DNA from: Chitinophagaceae bacterium
GTDB taxonomy: Bacteria > Bacteroidota > Bacteroidia > Cytophagales > Cytophagaceae
Assembly (NCBI GenBank): GCA_028288365.1
Contig: JAQBNU010000063.1
Location: 1 to 64,000, forward strand
Direction of reading: 5' to 3'
DNA length: 64,000 bases
Positions 25,535 through 34,384 of this stretch are shown in pieces. The notes beneath the pieces were generated by a model that did no database searches, was not told the origin of the DNA, and worked only from the letters and a program-made list of their open reading frames with translations. The translations under genes and the position numbers were made by a program. Numbering within the stretch: position 1 is the first letter of the stretch; each line of letters starts with the position of its first letter.

Positions 25535-28042
25535 CTAATCTTTTCCGCTTAATCTATTCAATAATTGTTCCAAACTCATTTCATCAGTAATCATCACATC
25601 TCGCACTTTACTGCCGTTGGATGGCCCTACAATACCGCTGGCTTCCAGTTGATCCATGATGCGTCCTGCTCTGTTATAACCCAACTTCATCTTTCGTTGA
25701 ATCAAAGAGGTACTTCCTTGCTGATGCATAACCACTAATCGTGCCGCTTCTTCAAACAAGCCGTCTCTGTCTGAGTAAGAGAAATCTCCATTGGCTTCCT
25801 GACCTGATTCATCACCTTCATATTCCGGAAGATTGTACGCTTCTGAATATCCTCTTTGTTCAGCAATGAAATCGACAATGCGTTCAGCTTCTCCTGTATC
25901 TATAAAGGCGCACTGTATACGTACCAATTCAGATCCGTGAGAAAATAACATATCTCCTTTACCTATCAATTGATCTGCACCACCCGCATCCAAAATGGTT
26001 CTCGAGTCAATCTTAGACATTACCTTAAACGACAAACGTGCCGGAAAGTTGGCTTTAATAATACCTGTGATGACGTTCACAGAAGGACGTTGTGTGGCAA
26101 CCACCAGGTGAATACCTATCGCTCTTGCCAGCTGTGCCAGACGTGCAATCGGTGTTTCTATTTCTTTACCAGCCTGCATCATCAAATCCGCCAACTCATC
26201 AATGATCACGACAATGTATGGAAGAAATCGATGTCCATCGTTTGGATTAAGCTTGCGCTCTACAAATTTCTTATTGTATTCTTTCAAATGCCTTACACTC
26301 GCTTTGGTCAACAAACTATAGCGCTGATCCATTTCAATACAAAGTGAATTCAACGTGAACACTACTTTCTTCGAATCGGTAATGATTGCGTCGGCACTGT
26401 CGGGCAGCTTGGCCAGGAAGTGTCTTTCTATTTTATTGTATAAAGACAATTCTACTTTCTTCGGATCCACCATCACAAATTTTAATTGTGATGGATGTTT
26501 CTTATAAAGTAAAGAAGAAATGATAATATTAATACCAACTGATTTACCTTGACCTGTAGCCCCAGCCATTAACAAGTGTGGCAGTGTGGTAAGATCGACC
26601 GCAAATATTTCGTTGGAAATGGTTTTGCCAAATACAACCGGTAGATCCATTTCTCCTTTCTGAAATTTCTCCGAAGAAAAAACAGAACGCACCGATACCA
26701 TTTCTTTTTTCTTGTTCGGCACTTCAATACCGATGGTTCCTTTACCCGGTATAGGCGCGATGATACGAATGCCCAATGCCGCTAAGTTTAGTGCGATGTC
26801 GTCTTCCAGACTTTTGATCTTCGAAATACGAATACCGGCATCCGGTACAATTTCATATAAAGTAACCGTAGGACCAATCGTAGCTTTGATGCTGGATATA
26901 CCAATTTTATAATTGGACAACGTCTCTACAATACGGTCCTTATTGGCTTCCAGCTCTTCTTTAGAAACCTGCACTTTACCTACTTCGTATTCAGTCAGTA
27001 AATCCAGCGTAGGATATTTGTAAGAAGACAAATCCAATGTAGGATCGAATTCGAAAATTTCTTTTTTCTCTTCAGTAAATGGACTTGCTTCTGATGCCAC
27101 AGGTTCTGGTGCATCTTCAATCACCAGACTCAAATCTCCTGGTGTATTATTTTTATTGATCGGAGTGATCGGCAAATCCAATACTTCTTCTTCCAGCTCT
27201 TCCTCTTCCAGAATTTCTTCTTCTAATTCTTCTTCCTCCTCTTCCTCCAGCTCCTGTTCTTCATCTTCTTCCAGAATCTCCAGATCTTCCAAGCCTTCTT
27301 CCACTTCGTTCAATACCAACTCCCCTTCTTCGTCGTTTTCCTCCTCTCCTTCAACAATTGCTTTTTGTTTGTCCTCCGCAGCAAGTATGCCTGCCCACTG
27401 CGGCAATACAATACTTGTAATATTGAAATAGTAAATAATGAATGCGAGCAATAAGAAAAACAAAAGGACAGGTGTACCGATACCGATGAAGTTATTTAAC
27501 CACAGTGCCATTTCAAATCCTATACCGCCGGATAAGAAACTTAAAAACGTATCTGTGTCAGCTTCCAGTTGAAGAACCAAATAGCCCATGGTAGAAGAGA
27601 ACCACAGCAGCGTGAAAAAGAACAATTGTAAAAATATTCCCATTGGAAATACATAGCGACCAAATACTATTCTAAATCCAAACTGAAAGAGCAATGGAAT
27701 AAACATGAACGAAGCCAGACCAAACCAGTTTAAGATAAACAGGTTGGCGACATAAGCGCCGACCATACCGAGCCAGTTCTGTACGTCTCTTCCCGATTCA
27801 TGAATAGAGGTTTGAAACAAACTCTCTACCACACTTTGATCGTGCTTGCCGGTGAAGAGATAAGAAAAGAAAGCAACGAAAAGCAGCAAGGACAGTAACA
27901 TCAAAAACAATCCCGAAGCCAAATGAAATCTTCTGTCATGATAAAAACGCTCACGCGATTCTTCCTGACGAGCAGCAGACTTTCTCGGTTTTTTCTCTTT
28001 TACTTTTTCCTCCTTAGGAACCTTTTTGTATGTATTAGCCAT
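25535..28042 (-). CDS. ftsK: DNA translocase FtsK
   Basis: Pumps chromosome DNA through the division septum and activates XerCD recombination. The protein is 835 aa. It has about four TM helices (40-62, 95-125, 133-158, 188-210). A highly acidic linker at about 230-290 consists largely of Glu. The beta domain is followed by the alpha/RecA motor with Walker A GATGQGKS (494-501), Walker B VVIIDE (611-616) and TQRPSVNVITG. The C-terminal winged-helix gamma domain (from about 755) carries TSLIQRKMKLGYNRAGRIMD and would read KOPS-like sequences. It begins 31 bases after the pyrD stop. Confidence 0.96.
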   Translation of the reverse strand: MANTYKKVPKEEKVKEKKPRKSAARQEESRERFYHDRRFHLASGLFLMLLSLLLFVAFFSYLFTGKHDQSVVESLFQTSIHESGRDVQNWLGMVGAYVANLFILNWFGLASFMFIPLLFQFGFRIVFGRYVFPMGIFLQLFFFTLLWFSSTMGYLVLQLEADTDTFLSFLSGGIGFEMALWLNNFIGIGTPVLLFFLLLAFIIYYFNITSIVLPQWAGILAAEDKQKAIVEGEEENDEEGELVLNEVEEGLEDLEILEEDEEQELEEEEEEELEEEILEEEELEEEVLDLPITPINKNNTPGDLSLVIEDAPEPVASEASPFTEEKKEIFEFDPTLDLSSYKYPTLDLLTEYEVGKVQVSKEELEANKDRIVETLSNYKIGISSIKATIGPTVTLYEIVPDAGIRISKIKSLEDDIALNLAALGIRIIAPIPGKGTIGIEVPNKKKEMVSVRSVFSSEKFQKGEMDLPVVFGKTISNEIFAVDLTTLPHLLMAGATGQGKSVGINIIISSLLYKKHPSQLKFVMVDPKKVELSLYNKIERHFLAKLPDSADAIITDSKKVVFTLNSLCIEMDQRYSLLTKASVRHLKEYNKKFVERKLNPNDGHRFLPYIVVIIDELADLMMQAGKEIETPIARLAQLARAIGIHLVVATQRPSVNVITGIIKANFPARLSFKVMSKIDSRTILDAGGADQLIGKGDMLFSHGSELVRIQCAFIDTGEAERIVDFIAEQRGYSEAYNLPEYEGDESGQEANGDFSYSDRDGLFEEAARLVVMHQQGSTSLIQRKMKLGYNRAGRIMDQLEASGIVGPSNGSKVRDVMITDEMSLEQLLNRLSGKD

Positions 28043-28073
28043 CTTCTAGACTATGAAAGCTCAAGTTAAAAAA

Positions 28074-29111
28074 TTATAACGGGTGCTTTACCAAATACTT
28101 ATTTATTCTTTTTGTCAATCCGGGACCTTCATAAATGAAACCTGTGTACAACTGTACCAATGAAGCTCCGGCTTTCAACTTTTCATACGCATCTTCCGGT
28201 GAATGAATGCCTCCAACCCCAATGATAGGTATCGTTCCCGCAGATTTCTGATGGATATAACGAATGACTTCTGTCGCTCTTTCTTTCACCGCTTTTCCAC
28301 TCAGTCCGCCAGCACCCATGGCCTGAACAGCCGCAGCGTTTGTTGTCAGATCCGCTCGGGAAATAGTGGTATTCGTAGCAATTACACCGTCAATACCCGT
28401 AGTCTTTACAATCTCTACAATATCATCCAATTGTTCATTGGTAAGATCCGGTGCTATTTTAAGTAAAATCGGTTTGCGTTGCGGTTGTTTATTATTGACT
28501 TCATTCAATGATTTCAACAGGTGTTGTAGAGGTTCTTTCTCTTGCAGATCTCTCAATCCCGGAGTATTGGGAGAACTCACATTCACTACGAAATAATCAA
28601 CCACTTCTTTCAGTGCTTGAAAACAGTACATGTAATCGCTTAATGAATCTTCGTTTGCTGTGACTTTATTCTTACCAATGTTTCCTCCTACTATAATTCC
28701 CGGATGGCGTGCCTTCAGACGTTTCACCGCAGCATCCACTCCTTCATTATTGAAACCCATGCGGTTGATGATGGCTTCATCTTGTGGCAAACGAAACAAT
28801 CTCGGTTGATCGTTTCCTGGTTGAGGCTTGGGAGTGACTGTTCCTATTTCAATAAAGCCAAAACCTAATGCATCGAATTCGTTGATCCTTAATGCATTTT
28901 TATCAAAGCCCGCTGCCAAACCTACAGGATTAGGAAATTCAATTCCCCATAATGTCTTTTTTAAAACCGGTGCATTTACTCGATAATAAGATTTCAGCAG
29001 ACCGCTTAAGAACGGCAAACTACTCATGCCTTGTAATGCTTTAAAGGCAATGGTGTGTGCTGTTTCCGGTGAAAAACAGAACAAAAGAGGTTTGATGAAG
29101 AGGCGGTACAA
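28074..29111 (-). CDS. pyrD: dihydroorotate dehydrogenase, class 2 (quinone-dependent)
   Basis: Oxidises dihydroorotate to orotate with FMN, passing electrons to menaquinone at the membrane. The protein is 345 aa. The N-terminal amphipathic membrane-binding helices typical of class 2 come first ([11 protein letters not shown]). FMN and substrate motifs follow: [33 protein letters not shown] with the catalytic Ser, [10 protein letters not shown], and [12 protein letters not shown] chose TTG 29111 ([11 protein letters not shown]): no ATG exists before codon 56 of the longer frame, and a -7 element at 29140-29147 lies inside that upstream frame. Confidence 0.93.
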   Translation of the reverse strand: MYRLFIKPLLFCFSPETAHTIAFKALQGMSSLPFLSGLLKSYYRVNAPVLKKTLWGIEFPNPVGLAAGFDKNALRINEFDALGFGFIEIGTVTPKPQPGNDQPRLFRLPQDEAIINRMGFNNEGVDAAVKRLKARHPGIIVGGNIGKNKVTANEDSLSDYMYCFQALKEVVDYFVVNVSSPNTPGLRDLQEKEPLQHLLKSLNEVNNKQPQRKPILLKIAPDLTNEQLDDIVEIVKTTGIDGVIATNTTISRADLTTNAAAVQAMGAGGLSGKAVKERATEVIRYIHQKSAGTIPIIGVGGIHSPEDAYEKLKAGASLVQLYTGFIYEGPGLTKRINKYLVKHPL

Positions 29112-29139
29112 AGGCTTTCGATTGAGATGAATGATCCTA

Positions 29140-29147
29140 CAAAAATA
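29140..29147 (-). promoter_or_regulatory. -7 promoter element of pyrD
   Basis: TATTTTTG on the minus strand, 28 bases before the TTG start, matches TAnnTTTG and supports the TTG at 29111. Confidence 0.5.
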
Positions 29148-29267
29148 GAACTTTCCCCATACATTAAACAGGAATACTTCAACTAAAAACAAGGCATGTT
29201 CAGTGAAAATTTCATATCACATATCAAACTATTGTATTTTTTACAACCCACTATTCATTGTTTAGTA

Positions 29268-29298
29268 TTGTTTCATTCAAAAACTAGCCTTAATTTTA
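29268..29298 (+). promoter_or_regulatory. promoter of amtB
   Basis: TTG (29268-29270) and TAATTTTA (29291-29298, seven of eight consensus positions) are separated by 20 bases. Transcription would begin near 29305, at the edge of the inverted repeat below. Confidence 0.5.
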
Positions 29299-29302
29299 CG
29301 CC

Positions 29303-29330
29303 ACCTTTTTTGAAACTTTTCAAAAAGGTA
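29303..29330 (+). promoter_or_regulatory. inverted repeat in the amtB leader
   Basis: ACCTTTTTTGAAA (29303-29315) and TTTTCAAAAAGGT (29318-29330) form a near-perfect palindrome at the predicted 5' end of the transcript. It could be an operator or an mRNA hairpin. A fair ribosome site (AAAGAGGA) lies between it and the ATG at 29344. Confidence 0.5.
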
Positions 29331-29343
29331 TTAAAGAGGATAT

Positions 29344-30648
29344 ATGAATAAATTTTGGAGAATACCATTCACTTTATTGATTGTAGCCAGTGCATTGGCC
29401 CTGGCTTTACCTAATTATACTGCTCCATCCCTGGAAATGGAAGGAGTGGATAAAGCAGACATGGCCTGGATGCTAACCGCTACCTGTCTGGTGTTGCTGA
29501 TGACACCCGGACTTGCTTTCTTCTACGGAGGAATGGTCAGTACTAAAAATGTCATCTCTACCATGTTACAAAGTTTCATTTCCATGGGACTAATGAGTTT
29601 GCTTTGGGTCTTTGTAGGATTCAGCCTGGCCTTTGGAGATTCAATCGGTGGTATCATCGGCGATCCGAGAACCTACTTTATGTTTCATGGTGTTTCTGCG
29701 ACTAAAGCAATGACTGGTCTTACGATTCCAATGATGTTGTTTGCTTTTTTTCAATTGAAGTTTGCCATCATTACTCCCGCATTGATTACCGGGTCTTTCG
29801 CCGAACGCATTCGTTTTTCAGGTTATTTATTATTCATCACGCTTTTCAGCTTACTTATCTACTGTCCACTTGCTCACATGACCTGGCATCCGGACGGTTA
29901 CTTCTTTAAAGACGGAGTGCTTGATTTTGCAGGAGGTACAGTCGTACATATATCTGCGGGATGTGCTGCTTTAGCAGGTGCTATCTTTTTAAAGAAACGC
30001 AAAAACAATGAACATACGCCGGCCAATATTCCTTTTGTGATTTTAGGAACAGGCTTGCTTTGGTTTGGATGGTTTGGATTCAATGCAGGATCAGCATTGG
30101 GTGTAAACGGTGTAGCCATATCTGCATTTGCCACTACCAATACAGCCTCTGCAGCAGCTGCGCTGGCTTGGGTTTTCTTCGATGCCATTCAGGGAAGAAA
30201 AATTTCAGCCATGGGAGCATGCATTGGTGCTGTTGTAGGATTAGTGGCCATCACACCGGCAGCAGGATATGTAGGCATTCCTGCCAGCATTTTCTTTGGT
30301 GTGTTTGCTTCTTGCATCAGCAACCTCATGGTAAATTATAAAAACAAAACCGGTATCGATGATACATTGGATGTGTTTCCTTGTCATGGTATTGGAGGAA
30401 TTGTAGGTATGATTTTAACTCCTATATTTGCCTTTAAAGAAAAAGGTGGACTGCTGGCAACCGGGGACTGGACTTTGATGATCGCTCACCTGGAAGGTCT
30501 GGCCATTGTGCTCATAGCAACTTTCGGAGGTTCTTATCTTTTATTTTGGTTAGTCAATAAACTCATCCCTTTGAGAGTGACGGAAGAAAACGAAGAGCTT
30601 GGATTGGACGTGAGCCAACACGGAGAACAGTTGGGAGTGGTTTTATAA
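29344..30648 (+). CDS. amtB: ammonium transporter Amt/AmtB
   Basis: Trimeric channel that takes up ammonium. The protein is 434 aa: an N-terminal signal-like helix (1-22), then 11 TM segments. Family motifs include MLTATCLVLLMTPGLAFFYG and FAERIRFSGYLLF. The twin-histidine pore is present as GGTVVHISAG and FPCHGIGGIVG, with the ammonium-site Asp just before the first His (DFAGG). No glnK/glnB gene accompanies it here, unlike in many bacteria. It converges on the recombinase gene, with the hairpin repeat and a terminator between. Confidence 0.96.
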   Translation: MNKFWRIPFTLLIVASALALALPNYTAPSLEMEGVDKADMAWMLTATCLVLLMTPGLAFFYGGMVSTKNVISTMLQSFISMGLMSLLWVFVGFSLAFGDSIGGIIGDPRTYFMFHGVSATKAMTGLTIPMMLFAFFQLKFAIITPALITGSFAERIRFSGYLLFITLFSLLIYCPLAHMTWHPDGYFFKDGVLDFAGGTVVHISAGCAALAGAIFLKKRKNNEHTPANIPFVILGTGLLWFGWFGFNAGSALGVNGVAISAFATTNTASAAAALAWVFFDAIQGRKISAMGACIGAVVGLVAITPAAGYVGIPASIFFGVFASCISNLMVNYKNKTGIDDTLDVFPCHGIGGIVGMILTPIFAFKEKGGLLATGDWTLMIAHLEGLAIVLIATFGGSYLLFWLVNKLIPLRVTEENEELGLDVSQHGEQLGVVL

Positions 30649-30797
30649 AATAGTGATCGGTGGACAGTTGTCAGTGATCAGTTATAAGAGTACTACTGCT
30701 AATAATCATTTCAATATTAAAATTAAAAAAGAAGAGTCGGATTATACCCGACTCTTCTTTTTCTGATCACTGACAACTGTCCACCGATCACTATTTT
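30647..30797. repeat. stop-codon-adjacent inverted repeat element with internal terminator
   Basis: Perfect 35-bp inverted arms (30647-30681 and 30763-30797). The left arm overlaps the amtB stop codon, and the right arm ends exactly one base before the recombinase stop. Compared with the 23926-24052 copy it has GATCGG for GATCAG on the left and CCGATC for CTGATC on the right, so the pairing is kept. A terminator hairpin sits inside. Confidence 0.85.
30725..30762. terminator. bidirectional terminator between amtB and the recombinase gene
   Basis: GAAGAGTCGG (30731-30740) pairs perfectly with 30748-30757 around a seven-base loop, flanked by an A tract and a T tract so it can act on both strands. 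Confidence 0.8.
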
Positions 30798-31697
30798 TTA
30801 GCTTCTCGGATGAAACTCTTTCATCACCTGTTTCAAATAATCTCTGTCCAGGTGCGTATAGATCTCTGTCGTGGTGATGGATTCATGTCCCAGCATTTGT
30901 TGCACAGCACGAAGATCGGCTCCTCCTTCGATCAGATGTGTAGCAAAGGAATGCCTAAACGTATGTGGACTAATGTTTTTATGTATTCCCACTTTTACCG
31001 CCAATCCTTTAATCAGAAGGAAAATCATAACACGTGACATTTGTTTTCCTCTGCGATTTAGAAATACAATATTTTGACTATTCTTATCAACCGGTGTATG
31101 AACCCTTACTTCATCGGTATAGATCTGTATGAATTTCAACGCTTCGCGACCAACGGGCACCATGCGTTCTTTATCCCCTTTCCCTACTATTTTTAAAAAA
31201 CCCTGATCAGCATAGACATTGGTTAATTTAAGTGTGATCAATTCAGTGACACGCAAGCCCGAACTGTAGAGCGTTTCAAGCATCGCACGGTTTCTGAATC
31301 CTTCGGGTGTAGAAACATCAATAGCTGCAAACATCGATTCTATTTCCTGAAGATCCAGTGTATCCGGAAGTTTTCTTCCAAGCTTCGGTCCTTCGATCAT
31401 TTCAGTTGGATCTTTATCCAACAATTCTTCTACCAATAAAAATTTATAAAAAGCTTTAATTCCGGACAACATCCTTCCCTGGCTGTGTGCACTAAGACCT
31501 AATTCGTGGATGTATTTAAAAAAAGCCTTCAGATGTGCCTCTTCCACCTTCAAAGGACCAACGGTTAAATTGGAGATCTCTAAAAACTGTTTTAGCTTTA
31601 CAATATCATGAATATAAGCCTCAATAGAATTAGAGGCCAATGCGCGTTCCAATTGTAAATATTGCTTAAATTGTTTGATGAGTATTTCCCAGTTCAT
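30798..31697 (-). CDS. xerD: tyrosine recombinase XerC/XerD
   Basis: Site-specific recombinase that resolves chromosome dimers at dif together with its partner and FtsK (encoded nearby). At 299 aa it is the normal length for cellular Xer proteins. The N-terminal SAM-like core-binding domain covers about 1-95. The catalytic domain has the complete set Arg149 (SGLRVTEL), Lys173, His245 and Arg248 (HTFRHSFATHL), His271 (LGHES) and Tyr280 (EIYTH). It is divergent from aroQ with 29 bases between. Choosing XerD over XerC is a guess from the C-terminus (MKEFHPRS). Confidence 0.9.
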   Translation of the reverse strand: MNWEILIKQFKQYLQLERALASNSIEAYIHDIVKLKQFLEISNLTVGPLKVEEAHLKAFFKYIHELGLSAHSQGRMLSGIKAFYKFLLVEELLDKDPTEMIEGPKLGRKLPDTLDLQEIESMFAAIDVSTPEGFRNRAMLETLYSSGLRVTELITLKLTNVYADQGFLKIVGKGDKERMVPVGREALKFIQIYTDEVRVHTPVDKNSQNIVFLNRRGKQMSRVMIFLLIKGLAVKVGIHKNISPHTFRHSFATHLIEGGADLRAVQQMLGHESITTTEIYTHLDRDYLKQVMKEFHPRS

Positions 31698-31726
31698 GCT
31701 CTTTCAAAAGTTAACTAAACATACAA

Positions 31727-32149
31727 ATGAAAATCATTATCATCAACGGACCTAACCTTAATTTACTCGGTATAAGAGAAAAAAGTATTTATGGTGATCA
31801 ACCGTTTGACTCTTTTCTAGCAACGCTTCGTAAAGAGTATGCACAGATCAGCATTGATTATTTTCAATCCAATACAGAAGGTCAGTTGATTGACAAGCTG
31901 CATGAAGTGGGATTCAGCTACGATGGTATCATCCTGAATGCTGCTGCCTACACACATACTTCTGTTGCGCTTGGAGACGCCATTGCGGCAATCAAAACAC
32001 CTGTCATCGAAGTACACATTTCCAATGTACATGCAAGAGAAGAATTCAGACATAAAAGTTATATCGCCAAATATTGTAAAGGAGTCATCGCCGGATTTGG
32101 ATTCAACAGCTACCGATTGGCGCTGACTCAATTTCTGTTGCCTGCTTAA
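31727..32149 (+). CDS. aroQ: 3-dehydroquinate dehydratase, type II
   Basis: Third step of the shikimate pathway, dehydrating 3-dehydroquinate; the enzyme is a dodecamer. The protein is 140 aa. The motifs are NGPNLNLLGIREKSIYG (with the flexible-loop Arg and catalytic Tyr), ILNAAAYTHTSVAL (substrate-binding Asn), and EVHISNVHAREEFRHKS (catalytic His and binding Arg). The stop and the ATG of the next gene share a base (TAATG), so a plus-strand operon aroQ - aminotransferase - rnhA - trmN6 begins here. Confidence 0.96.
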   Translation: MKIIIINGPNLNLLGIREKSIYGDQPFDSFLATLRKEYAQISIDYFQSNTEGQLIDKLHEVGFSYDGIILNAAAYTHTSVALGDAIAAIKTPVIEVHISNVHAREEFRHKSYIAKYCKGVIAGFGFNSYRLALTQFLLPA

Positions 32150-33195
32150 TGGTATCCTTTTATCCCGGACCATCACGTTTAGATCTTCAGCTGGAGCATT
32201 ACCTACAAGATGCACTCCGGAGCGACATCTTGTCGCAGAACCATCGCAGTGATGCGTTCATGAAGCTGTACGAAGATACCAGGAATGCGGCATGCCGTTA
32301 CCTGAATGTACCAGCTGATTATTCCCTGTACTTTTTATCTTCTGCTACGGAATGCTGGGAAATACTAAGTCAAGATTTAGGATCGCTTCAAAATCTCCAT
32401 CTATACAATGGCGCTTTCGGTGAAAAAGGATTTACAGTCAATCGCTCCCTTCATCCTGATACAGCCAACGGATTGCTGTTCGACAAAGAAGAATTACCTG
32501 ACGTAAAAAAATACGATGCAGAAGTCATTCATCTGACACAAAACGAAACAGCTAATGGTACACAATTGCCGTTACAATGGATGCAAGAGCTGCGGAAACT
32601 AAATCCGTCGGCGTTCATCACCGTGGACGCTACTTCCTCCATGGCTGGACAACTGCTGCCAATAGAAGCTGCGGATGTATGGTTTGCTTCTGTTCAAAAA
32701 TGTTTCGGAATGCCATCTGGAATGGCCGTGATGTTTTGCTCGCCACGTGTCGCAGCTTATGGTAAGAAAAACAAATCACCTTTTTACAATAGCATTCATA
32801 ATCTAGAAGTTCTATTCAATAAAAAACAAACGACACATACACCAAATGTTCTTGGTATTTATTTATTGAACAAAATATTGACTCATAGAAAGTCTCTTTC
32901 TGTTATACATCAAACCCTCAAAGAGCAGAGTTTGCAATGGTACAAGCTATTGGAGCAGCATACTTTATTTAAACCGCTCATCGCTCATCACACCATGCGC
33001 TCTGATACTGTGATCGCAGCAAAGGGTGAAGCAACAGACATCGAGCGATTCAAAAAATATTGTGCGCAACAAAATTACATCATTGGCAATGGCTACGGTG
33101 ACTATGCAACTGACACCTTTAGAATTGCGAATTTCCCTTCTCATCAACCGGATGAAATTGCTTTTCTAAAACAACTATTAACTTCCTTTCAGTGA
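32149..33195 (+). CDS. class V aminotransferase, SerC-like
   Basis: A fold-type I PLP enzyme of 348 aa. The N-terminus FYPGPSRLDLQ resembles the FNPGPA start of phosphoserine aminotransferases. A phosphate-cup-like TATE segment (SSATECWE) is at 65-72. Asp160 (TVDATSS) contacts the PLP ring. The Schiff-base Lys184 lies in FASVQKCFGMPSG, as in the SerC/serine-pyruvate transaminase group (AGAQKN in SerC). The sequence is diverged from classical SerC, so it could be phosphoserine aminotransferase or another class V enzyme. It overlaps aroQ by one base and rnhA by four. Confidence 0.75.
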   Translation: MVSFYPGPSRLDLQLEHYLQDALRSDILSQNHRSDAFMKLYEDTRNAACRYLNVPADYSLYFLSSATECWEILSQDLGSLQNLHLYNGAFGEKGFTVNRSLHPDTANGLLFDKEELPDVKKYDAEVIHLTQNETANGTQLPLQWMQELRKLNPSAFITVDATSSMAGQLLPIEAADVWFASVQKCFGMPSGMAVMFCSPRVAAYGKKNKSPFYNSIHNLEVLFNKKQTTHTPNVLGIYLLNKILTHRKSLSVIHQTLKEQSLQWYKLLEQHTLFKPLIAHHTMRSDTVIAAKGEATDIERFKKYCAQQNYIIGNGYGDYATDTFRIANFPSHQPDEIAFLKQLLTSFQ

Positions 33196-33665
33196 AAGAA
33201 ATCATTATTTATACAGACGGTTCATCCAGAGGAAATCCCGGACCAGGAGGTTATGGAACGGTCATGCTTTACAAACAACATCGCAAGGAGTTAGCCGAAG
33301 GCTTTAGAAAAACAACCAACAACCGTATGGAATTGCTAGCTGTCATCAAAGGACTGGAAGCCATCAAAGAACCGGGATGGAATGTATTGATCTATTCCGA
33401 TTCTAAATATGTAGTGGATGCAGTAGAGAAAAAATGGTTGTTTGACTGGGAGAAAAAATACTTCAAAGGGAAAAAGAACGAAGACCTTTGGATCAAGTTT
33501 TTACATGAATACAGAAAACATCATGTACGCTTTCAATGGGTAAGAGGGCATGATGGCAATAAAGAAAACGAACGATGTGATGTACTCGCTACAGGTGCTG
33601 CAGATGGCAAAGACCTCAAACCTGATCATGGGTACGAAGCTTACGAACGCGCAGGCATGGAATAA
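33192..33665 (+). CDS. rnhA: ribonuclease HI
   Basis: Cleaves RNA in RNA-DNA hybrids. At 157 aa it is a full-length single-domain type. The complete catalytic set is Asp9 (IYTDGSSRGNPGPGG), Glu47 (NNRMELLAVI), Asp70 (IYSDSKYVVDAV) and Asp130 (ERCDVLA), with His120 of the flexible loop (VRGHDGNKENE). It starts with GTG at 33192, giving a GTGA overlap with the aminotransferase stop; there is no earlier start in frame that avoids deep overlap. Confidence 0.96.
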   Translation: MKEIIIYTDGSSRGNPGPGGYGTVMLYKQHRKELAEGFRKTTNNRMELLAVIKGLEAIKEPGWNVLIYSDSKYVVDAVEKKWLFDWEKKYFKGKKNEDLWIKFLHEYRKHHVRFQWVRGHDGNKENERCDVLATGAADGKDLKPDHGYEAYERAGME

Positions 33666-33673
33666 TTAAAACA

Positions 33674-34384
33674 ATGAGCAATTCTTTTTTTCAATTCAAA
33701 CAATTTATTGTTCATCAATCCAACGCTGCGTTAAAGGTTTGCACAGAGTCCTGCATTTTTGGAGCTGCTATTCCTACTGAAGAAGCCAAGTACATTTTAG
33801 ACATCGGTACGGGTACGGGCCTGCTGGCCTTGATGCTGGCTCAACGCAGCAATGCCGCGATAGAAGCCGTTGAATTGGATCAACCTTCTTGTGAAGATGC
33901 CTGTAAAAATTTCAATGAATCAATTTGGTCAGACCGACTTTCACTTCATCAGGAAGACATTAAAACATTTGCCCCCCATGCCAAATTCGATCTCATTGTC
34001 AGCAACCCACCTTTTTTTATTAAGCAGTTAAAATCTGCCAATGCGCGCACGAATGCCGCGCTGCATGGGAGCGAATTGAAGCCTGATGACTTGTGCGCCA
34101 TCGTAAATCGATTATCCTCTGACAATGCGAAATTCTATGTTCTGCTACCAGAAAAAGAAATGCAACAACTTGCCGAACAAATGGAAAATTCAGGATGGAT
34201 AAAAATTTATCGATTGAACGTTTATCAGGAAGAACATAAAACCATTTTTCGAACGATAGCAGGATTTAGTAAAAATGAACAAACAAAAAAATGTGTTCGG
34301 AAAGATCTCATCATTTACAATAAAGACCGAAGCTACACGCCCGACTTCGTTTCCCTTTTAAAAGAATACTACCTTTACCTTTAG
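33674..34384 (+). CDS. trmN6: tRNA1(Val) (adenine37-N6)-methyltransferase
   Basis: Methylates N6 of A37 in tRNA-Val (YfiC/TrmN6 family). The protein is 236 aa. The SAM-binding motif ILDIGTGTGLLALML leads into the acidic residue of EAVELD. The N6-adenine methyltransferase signature is FDLIVSNPPFF. The N-terminus FFQFKQFIVHQSNAALKV is typical of this family (the QSxxxxKVxTDxxLLG region, here KVCTESCIFGA). The end overlaps the convergent dehydrogenase gene by four bases. Confidence 0.92.
   Translation: MSNSFFQFKQFIVHQSNAALKVCTESCIFGAAIPTEEAKYILDIGTGTGLLALMLAQRSNAAIEAVELDQPSCEDACKNFNESIWSDRLSLHQEDIKTFAPHAKFDLIVSNPPFFIKQLKSANARTNAALHGSELKPDDLCAIVNRLSSDNAKFYVLLPEKEMQQLAEQMENSGWIKIYRLNVYQEEHKTIFRTIAGFSKNEQTKKCVRKDLIIYNKDRSYTPDFVSLLKEYYLYL

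Noticed and set aside
27156-27431. Serine-rich 91-codon plus-strand frame
   Set aside because: Antisense of the Glu-rich FtsK linker; long Ser runs are the mirror of Glu codons, not a gene.
29240-29343. Sigma-54 promoter before amtB
   Set aside because: Looked for the GG-N10-GC pattern usual for nitrogen-regulated amtB; not found, whereas a -33/-7 pair with 20-base spacing is present.
30798-31697. Integrase of a mobile element
   Set aside because: Length, full catalytic set and housekeeping neighbours fit the cellular Xer recombinase; no attachment sites or cargo genes are present.
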